From Areca catechu (taxonomy: Eukaryota; Streptophyta; Magnoliopsida; Arecales; Arecaceae), in NCBI GenBank assembly GCA_021397845.1, contig CM038053.1:83513157-83577156 (forward strand): DNA of 64,000 nt. The letters run 5' to 3'. Shown here in pieces: positions 22,465 to 32,880 of this stretch. The notes below the pieces were generated by a model that was given only the letters and a program-made list of their open reading frames with translations, was not told the origin of the DNA and searched no databases. Each line of letters begins with the position of its first letter. Position 1 is the stretch's first letter. A program made the translations under genes and the position numbers.

Positions 22465-23675
22465 TGTTGACCCCATAAGTGATTTTGATAATAACTAAAC
22501 ATTGGAGCATGTATATTTATTTATAACAACTCTTCAAGTGTTTTACAATTTTTTGTAGGATGGGTTAATTGTTCAAACTTCAACTCCTACACCTTTGTCT
22601 CTTGTTTGAGTTGTGTTGTAATTTATTTTTGTAAAGAAGAACCCAATGAAAAAGCTAAGAAAAATCATGTAATAAGGGTTACTTCTGTATGTGTGCACGC
22701 CTTAGAATTAATATGAGTTGGTATGATTGAAAGTTTGTAAGAGTGTTGGTAAGAGTTTTTCTTTGAGTTCAGTTGCAAAAATCCTGAAGAAGATACTCGA
22801 GCTGACCTAGCATATTGAAGAGCCGACTCTACTTCAGGCACGCAGCAAAGATTCTGGTACGCAACAATTCGAGCTGACTCGAAGGTAACCGAGCCGACTC
22901 CAGTGAATCCGAGTTGACTAGAATTTGTCTGAGCTGACTCCTGCAGAGTCCAATTTTTGAACATTTCTGAGAACAGCCAGGCGAGCCGACCCGAACCAGA
23001 ATTAGCCGACTCTACCAAACCTAATTTTGAAGACTTGAGAAAGCGAGCCGACCTGAACTGCATTGAGCCGACTCTTCCAGAGTGATGATTTCAGAACCTG
23101 AGAAAAAGAGCCGACCCAAGCTGAAAAGAGCCGACTCCTTAAGTTCAAGTTTTTCAAAGATATAAGTTCGAGCCGACTCGAGCTATCAAAAGCTGACTTG
23201 TCTAGAGTGAAGTTTTGCACCCTGAGACAAAGAGCCTACTGCATTGAAGATTTGATGACTCGACCTATTGACTCAAAGGATCCGAGCCGACTCGAAGGAA
23301 ATCGAACCAACTTAAACATCGGTTTCAAGCATCCAACGACTAGTTCCAGAATTTGTTTTTGAATGCCAAAAAGTGCTCCAACGATCACAATCCACTTCCC
23401 AACGGTCTACAACAACTAGAAATTTCCTTGAAGTGATGGAAGACCTTATATTTGAAGGATTTGAACTTCCTTGAAGCGAGGAATCAAAAGGGAATTAAAA
23501 AGTTCTTCAAAGTTTTAAGGGCTACATTGAATTCCCCTCCTACCAAAAAAAATGAGCATAAGAGCATTCAAGCAAGCCTTCAAGTCTTCACCAACTCTGA
23601 TCTGAAGCTTGAAACAATTTTGGAAGAAGCCACTGAAGCAATTAAGCTCATTCATGCACATTCAAGTGGACTTCT
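22465..23675 (+). repeat. 3' LTR of B, first piece
   Basis: Begins TGTTGACCCCATAAGTG and matches the 5' LTR at 12981 onward. Ends with CTTCT (23671-23675), the left target duplication of element A. Confidence 0.9.
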
Positions 23676-25998
23676 TATTGGAATTGTGTCCCAAAGCCAA
23701 TTGCCTAGGCTGTAGGTGGTTGTGCTCAGTATTGTAATTTGTATATGAATTTATAAAACTTTATTTTGGCATCTCATCACATTATTCATTTCTTGTAATG
23801 AACTCTATTTATGTGATGAAGTCCTTAGGATTGCAATGACTTCGATATAGATAGGATATATTGAGTGGTCCTTTAAAAAGTTCATAACCAAAGGATACAT
23901 TATACAGGACGGCAATGTATCAAGTATAGGTTGTTGTGGTTCACATCGTTTGGTTGTCCTCTTGACCAAAGGAGTGTGGTGACACTGATGATCTGCAAGT
24001 GAGATGTGTGGCATCTCATTGAACGTGACTCCGTGGAGCTCCTTTCTGCCAAAGGATTGCTCACGATTGGATATGGGTATTTGTGTCCCGCCGACCTAAG
24101 GTTACCATGATAGCTTATAAGCAACTCCCTATGCTTTGGTGCTGGACTACCCGGATTTCTAATCCAATGATGGAAGGTTCTGGATATAGGCAAGTACTTG
24201 TGGAGCAGTGGTGGACCAAGATGGAATTGACCTATCCAAATTGTTTGGATTGAATATCTAGCAGTGTCATAATTTAGCAAATCCTCGGTCAGGGTTGTCC
24301 TAGTGAGGAGTCACTAGACTTGCGAGGATGAGACATGTTATGGATTGACTAAGCTAGGGTTAGTAGCTAACCCTTGGTCATCTTGAGCATTGGAGGTCAA
24401 AGGAATGAATTATATGGTAACCATATGCTAGTAGTTCGATAGATTGTTCTCGCATCTTCGGCCTATTCGGACGCCAGGACCCATTGCTAGATGGTATCCT
24501 GTGCTGGTACTGAAAGTGTTCCAGTGCTACCATTTAGGTTCGAACCTATGAGGTCACACGCCATAGAAGATTTCTTCCTAATTCGGGAGCTGATTAATGA
24601 TTGGGAATCGTTTTGGTATTAAGGTCAAACGGACTGATTTGAGCACACATTGGATTTTTTTCTGGTCCACCTGGTCTGATTTGGATCGACCAGGATTGGT
24701 TTGGGTTAACCAGGAATTGTTCCTGGTAGACCAGGACTGGACCCAAGTTTATTTCTGATCGGGTTTAGTCGGACCGGTGTTTTGTTGAACCACTTTATAT
24801 CTTTATGAACCGTTCTTGGTTTTGTATGAGCCGGTTTTATTCATGGGTCGTTTACACGGTTTTCTCCTCTTTCCCCTGCTGTTTTTGTTACCCTGTTTTA
24901 CCGTGTGTATTAGATTTGCTCTGCACGTTGTTTGGATCGGATGAAGCTTGGTTTATTCGATTGTTATCCAATTGCACCGTGAACTGGATGGGTCTCACGG
25001 TAGTTTTTCTCCCGCGTGTTCTATTCCTCTTGGATTTGATTTTTACACGGTGTTTCTGCTCTTCCAAGCCAGCATTTTTTATCCGATCAAAAGCATTTCA
25101 AAAGAGGTTTGGCTTTATCTGTTTTTTCTCACGAACATCTTCCCTGCTTCACGGGATTTATCCGCCAATCTTTATTTGCTGGGTTGCTGGTCGTATGAGA
25201 GAGCGAGAGAAAATGAAACAGGGCATTTTTGTAGAGTGCGAGGAACAGGGCTTCAAGGTTTTGTTCGCTGCTTCTTATTTGTCTCTATTGTTTGCTGTGT
25301 GCTACAAGGATAGAAAGAAAGAGTGCGAGTGAGAGAGGAAGAAGAAAAGGCCATGAGGGAGAGGGGAAGTAACTGGGGAGGAGCCGAGAGCATGTTTTTT
25401 TTTTTTGGAAAAAAAATCAGCGTGTGGAAATTGTTTTTGTGTCCCGTGATTTCATTCCCTGTTTTTAGATCTCCTTTGTATGTGCTCATGGTGGAGGATC
25501 GGTGGTCTTGGAGAAGACCATCCGTGAAGTGGTGTTCGGTTTTTCCAGCTCCACACATCCGTGACCTGTTCGTTGATTCCTGGAGGACTAGCATCCTTTT
25601 GAGAGTTGGATCAACGAGAGCCCGCACGTTGATACTCTAGAGGTCGATATTTGGACACCTTGAGAGATTGAATTGATCTCTTCTTCTTGCTGTTGCAGAT
25701 CAAATCGGAGCCCGTTTGCTGATCTATTCTGAAGATCGAGAAAGTCGGCTTCTTCCTGCTTTGATCAGGTATATTATTTATTTTTGTTATCATGCATGCT
25801 TAAATCTAGATTTTATCATTTGCTTATAATTATTGCAATTGCCAGTACATGCCTATATATCTGTTTCATGCATCATGTATATTAGATCCTGTGCTATGAG
25901 TAGGTTTTTCTGTATGTATGATTAAAAGTTTAATTATGCATTACTTACTCCCTAGTGTAGCATGCCTAGGGTAGGCCTCTGTGCACTGGTTTCCTTTA
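23676..25998 (+). repeat. 5' LTR of element A
   Basis: Starts TATTGGAATTGTGTCCC (decayed TGTTGGGAATTG) and ends GCACTGGTTTCCTTTA (decayed CA). Roughly 10 percent different from the 3' LTR over the first 285 bp by eye. The 175-codon frame at 24805-25332 lies inside the LTR and is not treated as a gene. Confidence 0.92.
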
Positions 25999-25999
25999 G

Positions 26000-26011
26000 T
26001 GGTATCAGAGC
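26000..26011 (+). other. Primer-binding site of element A
   Basis: Exact TGGTATCAGAGC, one base after the LTR end. Confidence 0.92.
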
Positions 26012-26260
26012 AGGTTCATGTGTAGCATATCATGATTGCATATTTTGGATCTGTATCTAGATTAGGGATTACTTTTAGGAACCTAGTTGAGACCTTCACC
26101 ATGGCTGTGTGTCCAGATTAATCAGAGTTTAAAATCCCTAATTTTTTATGGCACGAGGTGGTTCGTCTGTGTTGGCCTTCTCAGAAGGATCCTTAAAGGA
26201 ACCTACGATATTAAAAAGTTTTAATCCTGATACATGATTATACATTGGCATGTTAGACTT
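26012..26260 (+). other. Leader of element A, first part
   Basis: Untranslated sequence between PBS and gag, interrupted by element L. GACTT (26256-26260) is the left target duplication of L. Confidence 0.8.
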
Positions 26261-27030
26261 TGATGGGGACCGAGAGTCTATGTTATTTTATTTTATTTGG
26301 GTCCGTTAGTCCTGTGTCACTTGAATCAAAGTGAGCCAATTGAGTCCTGTAATAAAGTGAGACAACTGAGTTAGTTAAGTCCACTTAGTTTGGTCCAGTC
26401 ATTTTAATTCAGTCAAGTTCGATCGAGTCCATTCAGGTCAAGTACAAGAGGGGAGTTCGTAGCTAGGAGATTCACCAGGCCCCCTAACCAGAGCTGGCCT
26501 TTATGCACCTAGGCCCTTTCATGCCGCCAAGCCCGCAAGAGAGAGCTCCAGTCCAAGACAGGTGCATTGTTGACCAGGTCCACCAGGATTTCTTGGCCCA
26601 CAAGTCAGGGTTTCTTAGCCTTCAAGTTATGTACCCTAGGGTGAATCTATAAATACCCCCCTCCTCTCTTGTTTTTTAATGAATAAGGGATGTATAAAAT
26701 TTTTTGAGTTCTGTGTGAAGGATCTGTGTGATCCTAGGGTTTCTGTGTGATCCCTGTTCTATGTGAAGGATCTGTGTGATCCCAGGGTTTCCGTGTGATC
26801 CCTGATTTGGGCATCTGTGTGATCCTTCCCCTTCTTCCCTCTTCCCAGGGTTTCTGTGTGATCCCAGATTTGGGCATCTGTGTGAGCCCTTTGTTATGTG
26901 CTTGTCCTCCACGGGGAATCTGTGTGAACCCCAGTTATCCTTCGCCCTCTCTTTCTTCTCCTCTCCAACCCTAATCTCTGGTGACTTCTATGCTCGCCAA
27001 CGATCCATCCCCGATCTCTGTCCCGCATCA
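26261..27030 (+). repeat. 5' LTR of element L
   Basis: TGATGGGG...CGCATCA. The right part (about 26700-26935) is a degenerate repeat of ATCTGTGTGATCC words. Confidence 0.9.
26648..26655 (+). promoter_or_regulatory. TATA box of the L LTR
   Basis: TATAAATA in GAATCTATAAATACCC, preserved at 38416-38423 in the 3' LTR. Confidence 0.65.
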
Positions 27031-27032
27031 AG

Positions 27033-27044
27033 TGGTATCAGAGC
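27033..27044 (+). other. Primer-binding site of element L
   Basis: Exact TGGTATCAGAGC two bases after the LTR. Confidence 0.9.
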
Positions 27045-28236
27045 TAGAGAATTAGGGTTTTTCTTTTCTTACCGGCTCTACATCCTTCCTCCTGTCTAGA
27101 TCTCCCTGTGCAACTTCTCAAACCTCGATCAGTCACCGAGGTCCGTCAATGCCCTGCACCCGAGCCCCTCTCCTCTCCATCGCCCGTGAAGCACGCCTCC
27201 TCTCCGCCTTCCAGCACGAGGACTCCAAGTCCATCGCCAAGAAGCTCTGTGACACCATCTCCGAGCTCACCTCCAACCCCTTCCCGTCGGATCAATTGCC
27301 TGCAGCCGATGACCGAGGATCCACCATGTCTCAGCCATCATCTGCGATGCCCTTGGCCGCACGTGCCTCCAAAGTCCCCGATAGCAACTGATGCACCCTT
27401 CGGCACGACCGATCCCCACACCACGCGGCCAGCCGCAGCATCTCGTCCGCCCCCCTCGTTCAGGCCCAGCCAAGCCTTGCTGGCCTGGTTCGTGATGTCG
27501 GAGGCCCCGCCCCTGTCATGATGCAACCTCAGCTCTCCCGCCCCCCTGTGCCCCAGCTCTCCGCCCCACTAGTATCCTACCCGCAGGTCATTCATCCCCT
27601 ATAGAGGCCCGGATTTCCCCCAACTCCCATGGGTGCCTGCCCTCCTCTGGCCCCCGTGCAAGTCAACGGCAGGCCAGGGTGCCGCCACCCCCATGCGCCT
27701 GCCACCCTGATGCCATCAGCCACGGCCTGCGCGCCCCCGCCGCCGCCGGCCTGCCACCGTGCCCTCCTCCCCACCGCGCCCCTGCCCCCGTTCGAACGTC
27801 AACCCCCTACACCGCAGTGATGCCCCACCAGATTTCCACCATGCTCCCCGTCGTCGTTCGTCCACTCTGCTTGCAATCAGAGACAGTCGATCCGACCACT
27901 GCATCCCGCTGGAGGCTCTATTCCACCCTGCATCGAACCATGGAGAAGATGAAGTTCAGTGCACGAATGTAATGGCAAATGCCCTTCACGATTGCCGACT
28001 TCAACCAGCACGATTTCTAGAGCAGCATAGTTTTTGGAGTAGCATAGATTTCAGCACTGCACGGTTTCCAAAGCTGCATGGTTTTTAGTGCAGAGATGAA
28101 AAAAGGAAAAAAAAAGAAAAGACATTGAAAAAAAAAAAGGTGAACCAAGCATCGGAGTCCTTTTTGATTGGTTTCGGTTTCATCAACCTCGCTGAGCCTG
28201 ACTCGACGGAGTCGAGTTCTCCCCACACCAGGGAAA
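27045..28236 (+). other. Internal region of element L, GC-rich, no gag or pol
   Basis: About 27100-27960 is C-rich with Pro/Ser/Ala-rich frames in all phases, unlike every other part of the stack. No zinc knuckle, protease, integrase or RT motif. One segment (27185-27277) resembles a host gene. The right end is AT-rich and holds a perfect hairpin, ACTCGAC-GGA-GTCGAGT (28201-28217), shortly before a weak purine tract CCAGGGAAA next to the 3' LTR. Confidence 0.75.
27185..27277 (+). pseudogene. Captured gene fragment resembling plant importin beta-3 (IPO5-like)
   Basis: In the frame starting at 27149, residues 13-43 read as an amphipathic helix pair with Arg-Leu-Leu, Gln-x-Glu-Asp and then SKSIAKKLCDTISEL. 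From memory, plant importin beta-3/karyopherin proteins have a K.I.KKLCDT.SELA-type segment in an early HEAT repeat, where helices bind cargo and Ran for nuclear import. The match stops after SEL-T-S and the following translation is unrelated. This suggests an exon fragment ending near a splice junction. Codons are GC-ending, as in monocot genes. Only about 30 residues, so not functional; identity needs a search. Confidence 0.5.
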
Positions 28237-28521
28237 TGATGGGGAATGAGAGTCTATGTTATTTTATTTTATTTGAGTCCATTAGTCTTGTATCATTTGA
28301 ATCAAAGTAAGCCAATTGAGTCCTGTAATAAAGTAAAACAACTGAGTCAATTGAGTCCACTTAGTCAGGTCCAGTCATTTTAATTCAGTCAGGTTCGATC
28401 AAGTCCATTCAGGTCATGAACAAGAGAAGAGTTCACAGCCAGGAGATTCACCAGGCCCCATAACCAGAGCTGGCCTTCATGCACCTGGGCCCTTTCATGT
28501 TGCCAAGCTTGTAAGAGAGAG
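28237..28521 (+). repeat. 3' LTR of L, first piece
   Basis: TGATGGGGAATGAGAG matches the 5' LTR start; ends GAGAG (28517-28521), the left target duplication of E. Confidence 0.9.
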
Positions 28522-30919
28522 TGAAAGGGATATGCCCTACAAGCCAATCTATGTTATATCTCCCAAACCATTGTAATTGATAATTTTCTAATAAAGGCGT
28601 TATTTTTCATCATACGCTGTGTTTATATATATGATGAACCCCATAGATTAGGGCTATGATTTTAGGGTTATGATGAGATCATACCAGTGAGACCTAAAAT
28701 CTTAAAATCTTAATCTAAAGTATTCCTAGTCAAAGGAACCCTGAGTAGGGGATCAGGGTTTTCCGGTAGACTAGCACATCCCATGTATACTGGAAAGGGT
28801 GACTGCTCTCACAGTCACTTGTGTATGACACTAATACTGGGATGTGGGTGCTCATTGGAGAATGAGTTCACTTATATGATCCAACTTGAGAATATCTAAT
28901 GGAGTCTTAGCTACATGTCAATAGAAGGTTCTCATAGTGGGAGTGGTACAATTAATCCTTTGACCTGAGACTGCCATAAGTACCTTATGTACATGAACCA
29001 ATGCTTTGGTTCAATCCTAATCATGACACTGAGTCATGCACATGATTGATACTGGGAATGGTGAATTGGATATGAAGGTAATGAGTAGGTCAACAAGGAA
29101 TCGATCACTCTTGGTAAGAGGAGATTGCATCCAGCTAGTTAACAATCGGATGATGATTCAGGGATTTTGATCAAAGTAAAGATATTAGAGATGGTTTCTA
29201 ATATTAAGATAATTGAATCATCAATATAAGATTGAGCTAGAAATAAATATAATATTGGATTTGACATATATCCATATCCATAGTTATATTTTAGGTGCAG
29301 GCTGATCGAAAGATTTAATTGTACGGTAACTCTCTACTGAAAGGTAATTTTGGTATTTTACCAGAATTTTCATATCTTCCCGGGAGACATGATACGTTGC
29401 TAGATGTCAATCTTGTCTTGTGGGTTGATCAAATTCAAAGATCACTTAGGAAGAGTCCTAATTGATCAAATCGGGTAAGCCCGTTTGACCTAAATTGATT
29501 AGAAAGAGTTCTAATCAAATTAGGTCAACTTGTATTCGACCCATTGCTGGCTAGATGTGGAACCCAATGAGTCACACACTTAAGAGGATTGATCAAGTTT
29601 AATTTGTAATTAAATCATCTTTGCAGGATAACACTCTAGCAGGTGTTGCAAACCCCGCTTCTATTCGAATCAGATTCAAATTAGGGTTCCGGATTGGTTC
29701 AATTTGGGTTATAATTGGATCTAATTAGACCCTAATTGTGAAAATAGGGATTATGGCTAACTCTATTGCTAGCCATGTAACTATGCTAGCCTCCCCACCC
29801 CCGCCCCTTTGCATTTCCACGCCAAAATGCCAAAAGTCCATGCGCTTATGGACTCTTGGCGCGCCATTTGGAAGGGTCCATGTTGCATGGACTCTTGGCA
29901 CGCCCCTTAATTCTTCGATGATTTAAGATGGGCGGCCTCCTTTCTTAAAATTAGTGCTCCACTTGTCCCCCTTTGGATGGGAATCCAACGGCTGATGGGA
30001 TTTTAAGAAAGAAGGAAGGCACTAACTCTTCCCGATTGCACGAAACAACGTCTCTTCGGAGACAGAAACATCGCGATTCATTTCTTCTGGAATTTCATGA
30101 CTTTTCTTTTAGGAAAAGCCATGAGTTTTAATCTGGAAGGGCGTGAGAAGGAGGGAAGGGGGCATGAGAAATAGGGAAGGGCGTGAGACAAAATGGAATG
30201 GTGTTTACGGAGAGTTGTGAAGACATCTCTTTGTAATCTATTTAAGGAACAGAGGTCTCTGGTGTTGGACTAATGTACGACAGAGTTTTTATTTTTCTTT
30301 TCTTTCCAGGAGACTGATTCCTCCTTAGCTTGTTTAGGACACAGAGAGTTTTTCTTTACAGAGATCTCTTCTCTGTTGAAACTCAAGTCCAAAACAAGAG
30401 ATAGGAAGAATCTCTCGATCGATAAAAGAAAAGAATTACTACTCTGTTTCTATTTCCCTTTTCTTTAAGACATTAGTGTCTTAAATCCTTCTCCTCCTTC
30501 AAGACAAGAGTTTTATTCTTAGGACAAGGTCTTAAGAAAGTGAGAGGAAGAAGAAAGAAAGAAGTAAGGAGTCCCTACCATGGAGTTTTAAAGCCATAGT
30601 CCTCTTGAGTTCTAGGATAAGAATTCAAGTGAAGGAATTTTGAAGAAGCTAGCATCTTGATCAATCTTTTTGTGGATCACCATTGGAGGGTGGACATTTG
30701 GATTCCTGGTGAAATCAAAAGGGGCATTCAACACCAAGTTTTGATTCTACATCAAAATTGGATTTAGCGTTAACAGGTTGGTGCCCTAATTCTAATAATG
30801 TAAGTTTGTATGTTTATTATGTTTTAATCCTGAATAAGGAGATCTTGGCTAAGGGATTATGGTGCAAATTTCATCATTTTGAAATTACACTTCCGCTGCG
30901 GTGCACCGGATTCCCAACA
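28522..30919 (+). repeat. 5' LTR of element E
   Basis: TGAAAGGGATATGCCC...GGATTCCCAACA, 2,398 bp, followed by G and the PBS. A TATA-like CTATTTAAGG is at 30238-30247. Confidence 0.95.
30238..30247 (+). promoter_or_regulatory. TATA-like promoter element of the E LTR
   Basis: CTATTTAAGG, identical at 37631-37640 in the 3' LTR. Confidence 0.5.
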
Positions 30920-30920
30920 G

Positions 30921-30932
30921 TGGTATCAGAGC
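30921..30932 (+). other. Primer-binding site of element E
   Basis: Exact TGGTATCAGAGC after the LTR and one spacer base. Confidence 0.93.
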
Positions 30933-32069
30933 CACCCTTAATACAGTTAAAACATATGAAATTTTTTATGTAGTGTCGCATGTTAGGGTTTTAAACCCTT
31001 GAATGCTGATACACTTAGCATATTTTGGTTGCATATATGTTTTGGTGTATGCCACTAGTCAGGGTTTTTCACTCAAACCCTAATTATTATAGATATATGA
31101 TTAGTTTGAAGTCATCATACTGAATAAGGTTGCCTGGCATAATGGTGGATCCATTATATGGTAAATGGTTGTCCTAGTATGATGACGCACTTAGCACATA
31201 TTTGTTTATCAGAATGATATGATTGTGATATGTTCTATAAGAATGTGCTGGCAATTTTATAAAGCCCTCCTCTTAAAATTATATTAAGTCATAGTATATT
31301 TAACTAATAAGCATCACTAGTCATGATGAACAATTGATCATTCGGTGTCTAGAAAGATGGTTCTGGGAAGGTAAAGAGAATTATGGTTTTTAATTGGTTC
31401 CGTTGACTGACCTGGCCAATTTTTTGGTGTCTAGGAAAAATGGGGGGACTCCCACACTCTTCCACTTGCCTGGCTGATTTGATTATATTTAAATCTTGAC
31501 TAAAATGCTTAGTGTTAAAAATACTATACATTGGCCTTCCTTCATGCTGGATCATTATTGTGTTATGAACCACATTAGGTTTGTTGTGTTATCTGCAAGA
31601 CCTAATATTGTGATTGACATAATACTAGTCTAGTGCATAATATGCTTACAGTATATTCAGTATAATGCTTTGTTTATTATCTGCAAGGGCATTATATTTG
31701 AGTACTGACTGTATTGAAATGAAAGGGTCTTGACTTAACTAGAACATTATGGTTTGTTGTGTTTTCTGTAAGACTAATAATGTTCTAGAGGCCAAGTTAC
31801 TTCTTGAGAATTATATGAGATATAATTGGAAGAGTTTCCTACCTTTGAGCTTATAAAAGATTTGTTGTGCTTTCTACAAGATCTTTTATAAGTTATTAGG
31901 ATCTCAATCTCACTAAGAAAAATCGATCAGGGTTCTTCTCGATTATCATAGTGAGGGCTATGATTTTGATAAAATAGTGGGAGACATAATTAATTGAAGA
32001 CCTAATTTAATTATGTAAGTCATTTTATGGTTGTTTGCTTATGTATTGTTCTTTATTAAATATAGATAA
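30933..32069 (+). other. Structured leader of element E
   Basis: Untranslated. Contains an 11-bp closing stem (31111-31121 with 31176-31186) enclosing a 7-bp hairpin (31139-31157), two copies of GGTGTCTAGRAAA, and a run of four hairpins at 31574-31892. The same elements occur in the leader of D in the same order. Confidence 0.8.
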
Positions 32070-32880
32070 ATGACATCTTCATTATCACTGCGAAGTATCT
32101 TAGATACCAACAAACTGACTGGTCCAAACTATGTGGACTGGTTGAGAAATTTAAGATTGTACCGAGTTCAGAAAAACTTTCTTATATTCTTGATACCCCT
32201 AGTCTTAATCCACTAGGGGATGATGCCATACAGGAAGATATGGCCACATAAAAAATATGGCAGAATGACTCCCTCACTGTCAAGTGTATCATACTGGCCT
32301 CTATGACCAATGAGTTACAAAGATAGCATGAAAGCATGGATACTCAATCCATAATGCTCAATTTAAAGAGCTTTATGGAGAACAAAGCAAACTGCTAGAT
32401 ACGAAATATCTAAGCAGTTATTCCGTGCTAGGATGACAGAGAGAACATCCATTCAGGATCATGTTCTAAAGGTAATTGACTTAATCACCAGATTGGATCA
32501 ATTAGGTTTTATTATGGATGGGGAGTTGAATCAGGATTTAATCCTGCAATCACTCCCGGAGTCATTTTCTCAGTTTGTCTTGAATTATCACATGAACAAA
32601 CTGAATACTTCCTTGCCTGAGCTATTAAATATGTTAAAAATAGTAGAGAGCCACGTTAAGAAAGAAAGGCTCCACTTCTTCTTGTTGATAAGACCAATAA
32701 GAAGAAATTAGGCAAAAAGGGTTTTAATAGGAGGCTAAACCCTAAGGGTGGCATCAATAAGAATAAGAAAGGAAAGAAGGCCTCAAAACAGTCAACCTGT
32801 TTCTTTGCGGCAAAGCGGGACATTGGAAAAGGAATTGCAAGGCTTACCTTGCAACTGTGAAGCCTGGTGCGGCAGATGCA
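32070..32880 (+). pseudogene. gag: gag of element E
   Basis: ATG at 32070: MTSSLSLRSILDTNKLTGPN, then YVDWLRNLR, followed by a frameshift. The frame at 32433-32711 carries a QDHVLKVIDLITRLDQLGF segment, LNQDLILQSLPESFSQF and YHMNKLNTSLPELLNMLK, all hallmarks of this gag type. A CCHC knuckle near 32799-32844 (TGTTTCTTTG...AATTGCAAG) has lost one base, so it reads out of frame. RNA-binding capsid precursor; broken. Confidence 0.88.

Noticed and set aside
24805..25332. 175-codon hydrophobic frame in the 5' LTR of A, partly open in the 3' LTR (46612-47007)
   Set aside because: It lies in non-coding LTR sequence, is not open at the corresponding place in the minus-strand solo LTR, and has no domain. 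Retention between the two LTRs is explained by their common origin.
26000..26011. TGGTATCAGAGC blocks as tRNA fragments
   Set aside because: Each follows an LTR end and matches only the 12-nt primer complement; no cloverleaf surrounds any of them.
27100..27960. GC island as the promoter or first exon of a host gene
   Set aside because: It is enclosed by a PBS and paired LTRs with a 5-bp duplication, so it is internal to element L.
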